A DNA stretch of 64,000 bases from Xanthomonas arboricola pv. guizotiae. Lineage in GTDB: Bacteria > Pseudomonadota > Gammaproteobacteria > Xanthomonadales > Xanthomonadaceae. The position numbers and the translations under genes are program-made. The stretch is from assembly GCF_002940205.1 (NCBI RefSeq), contig NZ_MDSK01000005.1, positions 102,237-166,236 of the forward strand, read 5' to 3'. Positions 11,945 through 23,424 of the stretch are shown one piece after another. The stretch's first letter is position 1; every line of letters starts with the position of its first letter. The notes beneath the pieces are model-generated. The model was not told the DNA's origin, did not search any database, and worked only from the letters and a program-made list of their open reading frames with translations.

Positions 11945-13111
11945 ATGGCAACCAGCGGTTCGGACAACGGCAACTTCGAAGACAAGGCGCGCCAGTACTG
12001 GAGCGCCTGGGGAGATGCCATGCGCCACGGTCAGTCCGGCGCCGCTGCGCAGCCTGGTGCCGTTCCCGGGACGGGGCCGGGCAGCGACGCGCCGCAGGAT
12101 TGGCGCAAGGCGATGGACTGGTGGTCGCAACTGCTGCCCACCCAGGCCGCACCGCAGGCGCAGGAGGCGATCGACCGCTTCCGTCATCAGGCCGGCGACT
12201 GGTTCGGCACCATGCAGCAGGTGGCCGCGCAGTTCGCCGGGCGCGACACCTCGGCCACCGAAGTCTCCGAAGCCTGGCGACGCGCCGTGCAGGGGCAGGG
12301 CGAGCAACTGATGCAGTGGACGCTGGGCTCGCTGCGTGGCGGCAGCCCGGGCGGCTTCGACCCGTGGCTGCAGGACGCCGCGCAGGCGCTGGCGAAGTGG
12401 CGGGAGGAAAACGCGCCATGGCTGGACATGCCGGCGTTCGGCGTGAGCCGCAATCACCAGGCGCGTCTGCAGACGCTGGCGCGTGCGCAGCAGGAGTACC
12501 AGGCGCAATCGCAGGCCTATGGCGAACAACTCAAGTCGGCCATCGAGCAGGCGTTCGCGCGGTTCGCCTCCAAGCTGGGCGAGCACGAAAGCAGCGGCAG
12601 TCAGCTGACCAGTGCGCGTGCCCTGTTCGACCTGTGGATCGAGGCCGCCGAAGAGTCGTATGCCGACATCGCCTTGTCCGACCGGTTTCGCGAGGTCTAC
12701 GGCGGTTTTGCCAATGCACATATGCGCTTGCGCGCCGCGTTGCAGGAAGAAGTGGAGCAGTTGAGCGAGCGTTTCGGGATGCCGACGCGTTCGGAGATGG
12801 ACGCCGCGCATCGCCGCATCGCCGAGCTGGAACGTGCGGTGCGGCGCATGCTGCGCACCGCGGCCAGCCCGGCCGGCAAGCCCGCTGCAGCCGCAGCTGA
12901 CCCGGTTGCGCCGGCCGCGGCCAGGCGCGCCCCGGCAGCCAGGGCCGACGCCGCGCCCAAGCCGGCAGCGGCAACCAGCCCGGCCAGGAAACCGCCAGCG
13001 AAAACCGCCCCGACCAAGAACACGAAGACGGCCAAAAGCGCCGCCAGGCCATCCGCCGGCACAGCTTCCGCTAAGCCGGCCGCACGCAAGCCACGTGGAG
13101 CGCAGGCATGA
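11945..13111 (+). CDS. phaE: Class III PHA synthase subunit PhaE
   Basis: Non-catalytic partner of the class III polyhydroxyalkanoate synthase, needed for activity and granule formation. The 388-residue protein is mostly helical, with the family feature of a conserved block near residues 210-280 (FDLWIEAAEESYADIAL and the FGMPTRSEMDAAHRRI region). The last 85 or so residues are a low-complexity Ala/Lys/Pro tail resembling histone H1-like tails. GGGAAGGG precedes the ATG at 11945. The stop overlaps the phaC start (ATGA), so the two subunits are translationally coupled. Confidence 0.92.
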   Translation: MATSGSDNGNFEDKARQYWSAWGDAMRHGQSGAAAQPGAVPGTGPGSDAPQDWRKAMDWWSQLLPTQAAPQAQEAIDRFRHQAGDWFGTMQQVAAQFAGRDTSATEVSEAWRRAVQGQGEQLMQWTLGSLRGGSPGGFDPWLQDAAQALAKWREENAPWLDMPAFGVSRNHQARLQTLARAQQEYQAQSQAYGEQLKSAIEQAFARFASKLGEHESSGSQLTSARALFDLWIEAAEESYADIALSDRFREVYGGFANAHMRLRAALQEEVEQLSERFGMPTRSEMDAAHRRIAELERAVRRMLRTAASPAGKPAAAAADPVAPAAARRAPAARADAAPKPAAATSPARKPPAKTAPTKNTKTAKSAARPSAGTASAKPAARKPRGAQA

Positions 13112-14184
13112 AAGGCCCGTTGGGATTCAGCGCCGAAGACCTGATGCAGGAAACCCTGTCGATGCAGCGCAAGCTGCGCGAGGGGCTCAAATTACTGCCG
13201 GGCGTGGAAGACGTGGATTACGGCGTGACCGCGCGCGAGGAAATCTGGCGCGATGGCAAGGTGGTGCTGTATCGCTTTGTCGGCGAGCAGGCGCCGGTGG
13301 CCAGGACGCCGCTGCTGATCGTCTACGCGCTGGTCAACCGCCCCTACATGGTCGATCTGCAGGCCGACCGCTCGCTGGTCAAGGGCCTGCTGAGTCACGG
13401 CCAGGACGTCTACGTGCTGGATTGGGGCTACCCGGACCGCTCCGAGCGTTACCTCACCCTGGAGGACTATCTGCTGCGCTATATCGATGGCGCGGTGGAT
13501 CACCTGCGCGCGCAGTCGGGGCTGGAGGCGGTCGATGTGCTCGGCATCTGCCAGGGCGGCACGTTTGCGCTGTGCTATGCGGCGCTGCAGCGGCCGAAGG
13601 TGCGCAACCTGATCACCATGGTGACGCCGGTGGATTTTCACACCCCCGACAACATGCTCTCCAACTGGGCGCGCATGGTCGATGTGGATCTGTTCGTGGA
13701 CACCATGGGCAACGTGCCGGCGGATCTGATGAACGCCAGTTACCTGATGCTCAAGCCGTTCCGGCTGAATCTGCAGAAATACGTCGGCCTGCTCGACATC
13801 CTCGACGACAAGCAGGCGCTGGAAGATTTCCTGCGCATGGAAAAGTGGATCTTCGATTCGCCCGATCTGGCCGGCGAGGCCTTCCGCGAGTTCGTCACCC
13901 AGTTCTATCAACGCAATGGGCTGGTGACCGGGCAGGTGCGCATCGGCGGGGAGGCGGTCGATCTGCAGGCGGTGGACATGCCGGTGCTCAACATCTACGC
14001 CGAACACGATCACCTGGTGCCGCCCGATGCCTCGCGTGCATTGCGCGGCCTGGTCGGCAGCGACGACTACACCGAGCTGAGTTTCCGCGGCGGGCATATC
14101 GGCATCTACGTCTCCGGACGTGCGCAGCGCGAGGTGCCGGTGGCGATCCACCGCTGGTTGCAGGAGCGTGGCGGCAACACGTGA
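13108..14184 (+). CDS. phaC: Class III PHA synthase catalytic subunit PhaC
   Basis: Polymerises 3-hydroxyacyl-CoA into polyhydroxyalkanoate storage polymer. At 358 residues it is the short class III form. The alpha/beta hydrolase fold carries the lipase-like box GICQGG with the nucleophilic Cys, and downstream AEHDHLVPP (catalytic Asp) and GGHIGIYVS (catalytic His). It forms an operon with phaE through a four-base overlap. The nearby 3-hydroxybutyrate dehydrogenase suggests short-chain (C4) polymer. Confidence 0.95.
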   Translation: MKGPLGFSAEDLMQETLSMQRKLREGLKLLPGVEDVDYGVTAREEIWRDGKVVLYRFVGEQAPVARTPLLIVYALVNRPYMVDLQADRSLVKGLLSHGQDVYVLDWGYPDRSERYLTLEDYLLRYIDGAVDHLRAQSGLEAVDVLGICQGGTFALCYAALQRPKVRNLITMVTPVDFHTPDNMLSNWARMVDVDLFVDTMGNVPADLMNASYLMLKPFRLNLQKYVGLLDILDDKQALEDFLRMEKWIFDSPDLAGEAFREFVTQFYQRNGLVTGQVRIGGEAVDLQAVDMPVLNIYAEHDHLVPPDASRALRGLVGSDDYTELSFRGGHIGIYVSGRAQREVPVAIHRWLQERGGNT

Positions 14185-14287
14185 TGCGGCTTCGGGGTGC
14201 GCTGAGGGTGAGACAAGCAGCCGCAGCCATCACGACGCGCTGTCCCTGCGCTTTCTAGACTGGGCATCACGTTCGAAGGAGCCTTCC

Positions 14288-14488
14288 ATGGCCACGACTA
14301 CCGCATTGTCCCGTTCCCTCAACGACCGCATGATCGCCGGCGTGGTCGGCGGCATCGCCCGCCGCTTCGGCTGGAGCTCCACGCTGTTGCGGGTGCTGTT
14401 CGTGATCGTGTCGATCGCCTCGGCCGCGTTCCCCGGCATCCTGGTCTATCTGATCCTGTGGCTGCTGATCCCCAACCAGGCCGACTGA
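14288..14488 (+). CDS. PspC domain membrane protein
   Basis: A 66-residue protein consisting almost only of a PspC domain: RMIAGVVGGIARRFG followed by a hydrophobic segment and YLILWLLIPN. It is an inner-membrane protein related to phage-shock protein C but without the DNA-binding or leucine-zipper extensions, so its role is unknown. GAAGGAG lies just before the ATG. It follows phaC by about 100 bases. Confidence 0.85.
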   Translation: MATTTALSRSLNDRMIAGVVGGIARRFGWSSTLLRVLFVIVSIASAAFPGILVYLILWLLIPNQAD

Positions 14489-14514
14489 CGCCTGCCCGGC
14501 GCCGGTGGTCGTCC

Positions 14515-14973
14515 GTGCAGGTGCTGGGCGCGTTGTGGACGCTGCCCAATACCGTGCTCGGCCTTGCCATCGGTGCCGCCGGCAGCTGTTTCGGCGCGCG
14601 TCCGCGCTGGTCCGGGCAGGAGCTGGCCGTGGTGTTCCATGCCTGGCCGTGGGGACCGGGCGGGGCGATGACGCTGGGCAATGTGATCCTGCTCAAGGGC
14701 GCCTCGCTGGATCTGCAATGCAGCACGTACGCGCATGCTGCCGGGCGCTGTCAGCACCCGCCGGTGCGCCTGGGCGACCACGAGCGTGCGCATGTCTACC
14801 AGTACATGCTGCTCGGCCCGCTGTTTTTGCCGGTGTACTTGCTGTGCGGCGGCATCCACGTACGCAATCCGCTGGAACGGGCCGCCGACGCGTATGCGCT
14901 ACACGGCCACGGCTGGTGGCCGTGGGGGCCTCAGCGCAACCGCGAGAAACCGAACAGGTCCGACAACGGGTGA
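14515..14973 (+). CDS. Uncharacterised membrane protein with an HExxH motif
   Basis: About 152 residues, no certain family. It has two hydrophobic stretches (residues about 5-20 and 97-112) around a conserved-looking segment LGDHERAHVYQYMLLGP, where HERAH at residues 89-93 matches the zinc-peptidase HExxH pattern. A later NPLERAADAYA could supply a third ligand or a structural Glu. This arrangement resembles minimal DUF4157-like peptidase remnants, but no activity is shown. The start is uncertain: GTG 14515 or GTG 14521 are plausible, and an earlier GTG at 14458 would overlap the PspC gene. The 3' end overlaps the convergent oxidoreductase gene by 43 bases. Confidence 0.65.
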   Translation: MQVLGALWTLPNTVLGLAIGAAGSCFGARPRWSGQELAVVFHAWPWGPGGAMTLGNVILLKGASLDLQCSTYAHAAGRCQHPPVRLGDHERAHVYQYMLLGPLFLPVYLLCGGIHVRNPLERAADAYALHGHGWWPWGPQRNREKPNRSDNG

Positions 14974-16142
14974 GGCCTGCCTTCCAGTTGCGCGCGCAAT
15001 AGGCGTGCGCCGATCGCGCTGTAGGTGATGCCGTTGCCGCCGTACGCCATCGCGAACGACACCCGCGGCCCATGTTCGGGATGCGGGCCGAAGAACGGCA
15101 GCCCGTCGGCGGTTTCGGCGAAGGTGCCGCCCCAGGCGAACACCGGGCGCAGGCTGATGTCCGGCATCGTCTGGTGAATCTTCTTCAACAGGGTCTTCAG
15201 CTTGCCGTTGACGCGCGCATCGCGACGCGCGGGCAGATCGATGTTGTCGTCTTCGCCGCCGGCCACCACGCGTCCATCCGGCGTGCTGCGCAGGTAGAGA
15301 TAGGGACGCGCGGTTTCCCACATCATGGTGTGCTTGAGCGCGCCCATCTCGCCGTCGTGCAGCGGATCGGTCACGAATGCGTAGCTGCTGCGGTTGCGTG
15401 CCACGCGCTGCGACAGCCACTGCTGGTTTGCGTAGCCTGCGGCCATGATGACGTGCCGGGCGCGCAGCGTGACCCCGTCGCGGGTGCGCAACGCGACATG
15501 CCGGTCGTGGGGTGTGAGGGTGGCGATCGCGGTGCGGTCGTAGATGCGCGCGCCGTAATGCTCGCCTTCTGCAAACAGGCGGTAGCACAGCCGATACGGA
15601 TCGACGCTGGCGGCCAGGCGGCTGAGGATCGCACCCTCGGAGCGTACGCCGTAGTTGTGCCACAACGGCGCGCGCTCGATCCATTCGACCGGAAGAGTGT
15701 GGGTTTTTCGCACCTGCAGTTCGCTGCGTAGGTCGTCGAGATCCCGCGACCGGCTAGCGTAGTACAGGCTGTCCTGACGGCTGAAGTCGCAACCGCCCAG
15801 CGTATTGCAGAGGCCTTGCAGGTCGAGGATGGCTTGCGCGCATGCAGCGTAGGCCAGCGCGGCCGCAGGTTCTCCATACCGGTTGGCCAGCGCGATCATC
15901 GGCGTGTCGATTTCGTACTGCAGCAAGGCGGTGCTGGCCGAGGTGCTGCCCCAGCCGATCTCGCGCTGCTCGAGCACCACCACCTCGTGCCCGTGCTTGA
16001 GCAGTTCATGCGCGATCAGCGCGGCGGTGACACCGCCGCCGACGATGGCGACCTCGCAATCGGTGTCCTGCTCCAGGCGCGGATAGGCACGCATCAACCC
16101 GTTGCGGATCGACCAGAACGGGTAGCCACTTTTGAAGTCCAT
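14931..16142 (-). CDS. FAD-dependent oxidoreductase (DAO/glycine oxidase-like)
   Basis: A 403-residue flavoprotein. The N-terminal FAD-binding fold is VAIVGGGVTAALIAHELLKHG with an acidic end of beta-2 (VVLEQREIGWGSTSAST). The C-terminus has the closing FAD motif AMAYGGNGITYSAIGARLL, as in DadA/glycine oxidase and gamma-glutamylputrescine oxidase families. The substrate amine is unknown. I start at the ATG at 16142 (MDFKSGYPFW), since the 21 extra upstream residues look non-coding. It converges with the preceding gene, overlapping 43 bases. Confidence 0.82.
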   Translation of the reverse strand: MDFKSGYPFWSIRNGLMRAYPRLEQDTDCEVAIVGGGVTAALIAHELLKHGHEVVVLEQREIGWGSTSASTALLQYEIDTPMIALANRYGEPAAALAYAACAQAILDLQGLCNTLGGCDFSRQDSLYYASRSRDLDDLRSELQVRKTHTLPVEWIERAPLWHNYGVRSEGAILSRLAASVDPYRLCYRLFAEGEHYGARIYDRTAIATLTPHDRHVALRTRDGVTLRARHVIMAAGYANQQWLSQRVARNRSSYAFVTDPLHDGEMGALKHTMMWETARPYLYLRSTPDGRVVAGGEDDNIDLPARRDARVNGKLKTLLKKIHQTMPDISLRPVFAWGGTFAETADGLPFFGPHPEHGPRVSFAMAYGGNGITYSAIGARLLRAQLEGRPHPLSDLFGFSRLR

Positions 16143-16334
16143 GCGCTGTCGTACGTGCGGGCGGAGCGCAATTGGACAGGCAGGCGGGGTGAAGCGCTCG
16201 TGCACACAGGCGAGGGGATCGTGTGGTCACCGAACCGCAAACAGCCGGCGTTAACGTGCGTGGAAAGCTCCTCACGGCACGGTCGTTATGCTCGCGCCAC
16301 TAACGTAGTCACAGTTGTTAACGAGGGTGTGGGC

Positions 16335-16562
16335 ATGTCGATCGTTCTGTACGTCGGTGGCAGCAAAGATGGCGACAAGGGCGTTGTGCCTTACGGGTTC
16401 AGCAAGTCGCGCGCGATGACCGACGCCGGCCCGGAGATCTATGTCGAGCGCATGGTGCCGTTGAAGGATGTCGGCAAGATCCGCGTGATGGCGCTGGAAT
16501 CGCTGCACGAAAGCATCCTGGTCGAGCGCGCGGCGACCCTTTACGCAGGTCGCGCCAGCTAA
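16335..16562 (+). CDS. Small conserved-looking hypothetical protein (75 aa)
   Basis: The protein starts MSIVLYVGGSKDGDKG and is predicted soluble, with alternating hydrophobic and acidic residues and no recognised domain. GAGGGTGTGGG precedes the ATG at 16335, and the codon pattern (strong GC at third positions) fits a real gene. It stands alone: the oxidoreductase upstream is on the other strand and tex starts 243 bases later. A hairpin with stem CAGTGGGC (16592-16614) follows but lacks a T-run. I do not recognise the family. Confidence 0.7.
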   Translation: MSIVLYVGGSKDGDKGVVPYGFSKSRAMTDAGPEIYVERMVPLKDVGKIRVMALESLHESILVERAATLYAGRAS

Positions 16563-16805
16563 GCAGCTGACCGGACGACGGCGCTCACCGCCAGTGGGCG
16601 CCAAGTGCCCACTGCTGCAGGTATCGCAACGGTACTTCAGCTCTTCCGCACCACCGGTAACCACCTGACGATCGCCCGCTGGAGCTCGTCAGCCGTCGAA
16701 GGACGCGTCGGCATAGGGTGATGGCGATCCTGTCAACGGGTTCCCGCGGCGGGCCAGCACTGCGAAAATGCTTTTTTTCAGTGAAGCGGCTCCGGCCGCG
16801 CCGCC

Positions 16806-19172
<2,367 letters not shown>

Positions 19173-19276
19173 GCCAGCGTGCGCGGCGGCTGTCCTGGCA
19201 CGGCTGGGCAGTGTAGATAGACCCGTTCGCAAGGCGGCGGGTCCGCTGCTGTGAGTGGATCGCGCTGGGGCAGGCT

Positions 19277-19405
19277 GATCTGCAACTTGGCCGCGGGGGG
19301 CGTGCCCTCCGACCACCGCGGTGCGCCTATGCGGATACGATCAGTCGTAAGGCGGCTGGTCTGAGGCATTGCCGCAGGCAAGGACCGGTCGGGATGGTCG
19401 GTGTG
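19277..19405. repeat. Copy A of a dispersed intergenic repeat
   Basis: In the tex-kinase spacer, the left end GATCTGCAACTTGG and the right end (GGCAAGGACC... then GATGGTCGGTGTG) match copy B at 57882-58028 closely, while the middle has diverged. It looks like a mobile or REP-like element about 130 bases long. No protein is encoded. Confidence 0.55.
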
Positions 19406-19461
19406 TGTGATGCAAACAGCAATTGGTTGACCACCCTGTTTTATTGCGTTTCCAGGCGATC

Positions 19462-22400
19462 TCACGCCTGGCTGCGTACCGCGCGCGTCGGCAAGATCAG
19501 GCGTTCGATCAGGTCGACCAGGCCGGGTGGTTCCACCGGCTTGCCCATATGCGCATCGAATCCGGCGACCACTGCGCGGTCGCGGTCTTCTTCGCGCACA
19601 TAGGCGGTGAGGGCGATCGCGGGGATGTGCCGCGGCAGGTCGGCGCGGCCGGAGCGCACCGTGCGGATCAAGTCGTAGCCGTCGCGCACCGGCATGGCGA
19701 TATCGCTGACCAGCACGTCGAAGGGCGCCTCTGCCAGGCATTGTTCGGCCGCTTCCACCGAGCCGGCCGCCTGCACCTGCGCGCCGGCAAGCATCAGGAA
19801 CTGCACCACCGCCTCGCGCGAATCCTGGTCGTCGTCGACCAGCAGCAGGCGCACGCCATCCAGGCGCCCGAGGCAGTCGCTCGGCAGCGGACCGACCTGC
19901 AGCGACTCGGCCGACGCGGGACGCAGATCGCTGACTCCGTGCTGGAACGGCAGCACGATGGTGAAGGTCGACCCCTTGCCTTCGCCCGCACTGGATGCCC
20001 CCAGGCTGCCGCCGTGCAGATCCACCAACTGACGCGAGATCGACAAGCCCAGCCCCAGCCCACCCACGCGCCGCGTGGTGCCGGCATCGGCCTGCCGAAA
20101 GCGGTCGAACACGTGCGGCAGGAATTCGGCCGCAATCCCGATGCCGGTGTCCTGCACGCACAGTCGCAGCCGCTCGTCCTCGATGTCCAGCGCCACCCGC
20201 ACCGTTCCGCCGGGCGAGGTGAACTTGAGTGCGTTGCTGAGCAGGTTGGACAGCACCTGCTGCAGCCGCCCGGCATCGCCGAAGAACCACAGCTCGCCTT
20301 CGCCGGGCGCATCCAGTTCCAGCGCGATGTCGCGCGCCAGTGCGGACGGTTGCATCAACTCCACCGTGCTGCGCATCAGGCCTGCGATATCGAAGTGCTC
20401 TGCGTGCAGGCGGATCTTGCCGGACAGGATCGCACTCATGTCGAGCAGGTCGTCGATAATCTGCGTCTGCGCACGCGCACTGCGTTCGATGATGACCAGC
20501 CCCTTGCCCACGTTGGCCGGGTCGAACACCTCCGACTGCATCAACCGCGACCAGCCCAGGATGGCATTGAGCGGGGTGCGCAATTCGTGGCTGAGCGTGG
20601 CCAGGAACTCGTCCTTGATCCGGCTGGCATGCTCGGCCTGGCTGCGCGCGGCGGTCTCTGCCTGCAGCGATTGCTTGAGCTTGGCATCCACGCGCGTGCG
20701 CTCGATGACGATGCCGGCCAGGTGCGATGCAGAGCGCGCCATCGCCTGTTCGCGCAACGAGGGCAGGTGGGCGCGGTCGTAGTGGATGTTGAGCGTGCCC
20801 AGCACTTGGCCGTCGCTGTCCAGGATGGGCGTCACGCAGCAGCCGACGATGCCCAGCGCCGCCGCAATCGCGTGGTGGTCGCCGAAGCCTGGGTCTGCCC
20901 GGATGTCCTCGCAGATCAGCTGCTGCCGAAGGTAGGCCGAGCGCGCGCAGGGCGGCCCGTTCGGCCCGATCGGCGAAGCTTCGAAATGTCCGCGGTATTC
21001 GACCGGAAAATGCGGCGCCGAGCCGAAGCTCAGCGTCTTGCGTACGTCATCCAGCACCATCACCGCGCAATACAGCGCAATCTCGCCACGCGCCTCCACG
21101 CTCGCTGCGATGGCGTCCAGCACCACCGACAGCGGTGCGCCGGTGGTGATCAGGCTCAGGATGGCGCGATCGGAGGCGGTTTCGTCCTCGATCAGCTTGC
21201 GCTCGGAGATATCGGTCAGCGAGCCGATATGGCCGAGGAAGCGGCCGTCGCTGGCGAAATGCGGCGACGCGGTATCGATGCACCAGCGGTATTGCCCGTC
21301 GTGACGACGCACGCGGTACTCGGCCAGGAATTCGCCGCGTTGCGCCAAGGCCTGTGCGAATGCGTCGCGTACGCGCGCGGCATCGTCCGGATGCATCACA
21401 TCCCACCAGCCCTGATCCATTGCCTGGTCTTCGGCCTGCCCGGTGAAGTGGTACCAGCGCGGATTCCAGTACACGCAGTCGCCCTGCGCATCGGCCATCC
21501 AGATCATCGCCGGCACCGTCTCGCACAACGCGCGGAAGCGCGTTTCGCTTTCGCGCAGCTGCTGCTCGAACGCACGGCGGTCATGGATATCGGTATAGGT
21601 GCCGATCCACTCGCTGATGCTGCCGTCGTCGCCGCGCACCGGCAGGGCGCGCGCCAGGTGCCAGCGCCTCTGGCCGTCGTGGCGTCGCAGCTCGCACTCC
21701 ATTTCGTAAGCGCATTCGCCTTCGGTGGCCAAGGCCCAGGCCTGCGCGGACAGTCGCAGGCCATCGGCGGTGTGTGCCTGATGCCACGCAGCGGTCTGGT
21801 GGTCGGCAGGATACAGTCCGGTGTATTCGTGCCAGCGCCGGTTGAAGTAAAGCGGCTCACCTTCCGGATCGGCAATGAAGATGATTTGTGGAAGCGTGTC
21901 GGCCAGTCGGCGCAGCCGCGCCTCGTTGGCGGCCAGTTGCTGCTGCGCCTTGGCCCGTTGCATGGATTCCCAGCAGCGCGCCGCCACCAGCCGGACCAGC
22001 TCGATCTCGGCAGACAGCCAGCGCCGGGGTGCGCGCTGATGCACGCCGATGGCCGCGACCAGGCGGTCGTGTTTGTGCAGCGGAATCGCCAGCGACGCGC
22101 GCAGGCCGGAGCGTCGATACTGCTGTGCCACGTAGTCCGGCGCGCCGAGCGCCATCGCGTCGGTGGTGAACCAGGGGCGGTTCTCCAGCAAGGCGTCGCG
22201 CAGGCCTTGCGCCACTTCCAGCGGAAAATCGCCCTGCAGGCTTGGCATGTCCTGCACATGGTCGCTGATCACGTGCATGGTTCTGCCGTCGGCCGCCGCC
22301 AGACCGAACGCACAGCGATTGACCTGCAGGTGTTCGCCCAGCAATCGCACGCTGGTATCGATGATCTGACGTGGATCTGAAACGTGTTGCAGCGCGTCTT

Positions 22401-23235
22401 CGAGCATCAGCAGGAAACTGTCGCGACTTGCCATGCTGCGTTGCTGGGTGACATCGAATCCGTGCACCAGGATCGCGTCGATGCGGCCATCGCGCTCGCG
22501 CAGCGGCTGATACAGGAAATCCACGAAGGTCTGATCGGGCGCATTGCCGGGCGTGCGCTGCAGATAGGCCGACATCGACTCGCCGATGAAGGGACGGCCG
22601 CTGCGTCGTACCTCATCGAGCAGCTCGAGATAGCCCTGGTCGGCGATTTCCGGCATCGCCTCGAGCAAGGGACGGCCGAGCAACGCTCGCCGGCCGACCA
22701 GCTCGTGGAAGCGTTGGTTCGCGCTTTCGACGATGTAGCCGGGTCCACGCAGCACCGCCATGAAGGCCGGCGACTGGTCGAGCCAGGTGGGCACCGCTGC
22801 GGGCGCAGCCTCGCGGCGGGACGGCCCTGCAGCAGGGGAGGGCGTGCTGGCGACATACAGCATGCCAAGGCGTCTTCCGGCCTGCAGCACCGGGCTGCAC
22901 GACCACGTCGACAGCGGCAATGCTGCATGCGCATCGGTTCCGGTGTGGTTGGCTTCAACGCTGTCTGCACGTTCCGCCAATGGCTGGCCGAATGCTGCCG
23001 GGTGGCGTTCGCCCAATAGCGCGATGCAGGCATCGTTGTAGATGCAGTGCGACTGGTCGCCCCAGACCAGCAGCATCGGTACCTGCGCATGCAGGCACAG
23101 CGAAAGCGTCGTCCGCAGCGCCGGGCTGTCGTGCAGCAGCGGGTCGGCGGCGCACGCGGACGACGCCAGCAACAACCCGGCTGTCTCGCACGCCTCCGGC
23201 AACAGGCCGGCGAATGGCGACGCGGCGATATCCAT
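19462..23235 (-). CDS. Hybrid sensor histidine kinase with multiple PAS/GAF domains and a receiver
   Basis: A 1257-residue signalling protein. The order appears to be: a degenerate N-terminal sensory region, PAS (residues about 150-265), GAF (about 285-430), two PAS domains (about 440-690, including WHEYTGLYPADH and WYHFTGQAEDQ), a second GAF (about 710-860), HisKA with the phospho-acceptor in SHELRTPLN (His883), HATPase (about 985-1095, DTGIGIAAEFLPHVFDRF, GGLGLGLSI) and a C-terminal receiver (LLVDDDQD, acceptor near Asp1178 in VSDIAMP). There are no transmembrane segments, so it senses a cytoplasmic cue, perhaps light, redox or a small ligand. The ligand cannot be inferred. A response regulator lies just upstream on the same strand. 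Confidence 0.93.
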   Translation of the reverse strand: MDIAASPFAGLLPEACETAGLLLASSACAADPLLHDSPALRTTLSLCLHAQVPMLLVWGDQSHCIYNDACIALLGERHPAAFGQPLAERADSVEANHTGTDAHAALPLSTWSCSPVLQAGRRLGMLYVASTPSPAAGPSRREAAPAAVPTWLDQSPAFMAVLRGPGYIVESANQRFHELVGRRALLGRPLLEAMPEIADQGYLELLDEVRRSGRPFIGESMSAYLQRTPGNAPDQTFVDFLYQPLRERDGRIDAILVHGFDVTQQRSMASRDSFLLMLEDALQHVSDPRQIIDTSVRLLGEHLQVNRCAFGLAAADGRTMHVISDHVQDMPSLQGDFPLEVAQGLRDALLENRPWFTTDAMALGAPDYVAQQYRRSGLRASLAIPLHKHDRLVAAIGVHQRAPRRWLSAEIELVRLVAARCWESMQRAKAQQQLAANEARLRRLADTLPQIIFIADPEGEPLYFNRRWHEYTGLYPADHQTAAWHQAHTADGLRLSAQAWALATEGECAYEMECELRRHDGQRRWHLARALPVRGDDGSISEWIGTYTDIHDRRAFEQQLRESETRFRALCETVPAMIWMADAQGDCVYWNPRWYHFTGQAEDQAMDQGWWDVMHPDDAARVRDAFAQALAQRGEFLAEYRVRRHDGQYRWCIDTASPHFASDGRFLGHIGSLTDISERKLIEDETASDRAILSLITTGAPLSVVLDAIAASVEARGEIALYCAVMVLDDVRKTLSFGSAPHFPVEYRGHFEASPIGPNGPPCARSAYLRQQLICEDIRADPGFGDHHAIAAALGIVGCCVTPILDSDGQVLGTLNIHYDRAHLPSLREQAMARSASHLAGIVIERTRVDAKLKQSLQAETAARSQAEHASRIKDEFLATLSHELRTPLNAILGWSRLMQSEVFDPANVGKGLVIIERSARAQTQIIDDLLDMSAILSGKIRLHAEHFDIAGLMRSTVELMQPSALARDIALELDAPGEGELWFFGDAGRLQQVLSNLLSNALKFTSPGGTVRVALDIEDERLRLCVQDTGIGIAAEFLPHVFDRFRQADAGTTRRVGGLGLGLSISRQLVDLHGGSLGASSAGEGKGSTFTIVLPFQHGVSDLRPASAESLQVGPLPSDCLGRLDGVRLLLVDDDQDSREAVVQFLMLAGAQVQAAGSVEAAEQCLAEAPFDVLVSDIAMPVRDGYDLIRTVRSGRADLPRHIPAIALTAYVREEDRDRAVVAGFDAHMGKPVEPPGLVDLIERLILPTRAVRSQA

Positions 23236-23424
23236 TCGGTAACCTGCCCATCATGCCTGGATGCACGATTCTAGTGGCAAGCGGGCCGTGATCGAGGGGT
23301 GCGGCCGCGCGAAGGGTCTAGGTTAAGCGCGGCAGACGGGCAGTCGGCCGCTGTGGCTGACCGTGAAGAGCGTCGAAGAACGGCCGCGCCTAGCTGCTGG
23401 CGCCGCACCCGCTTGCGCTGTCGC

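Noticed and set aside
19423..22380. Long plus-strand open frame (about 985 codons) opposite the hybrid kinase
   Set aside because: It is the antisense shadow of a clear multi-domain kinase; composition is His/Arg/Gln-rich and no protein features are seen.
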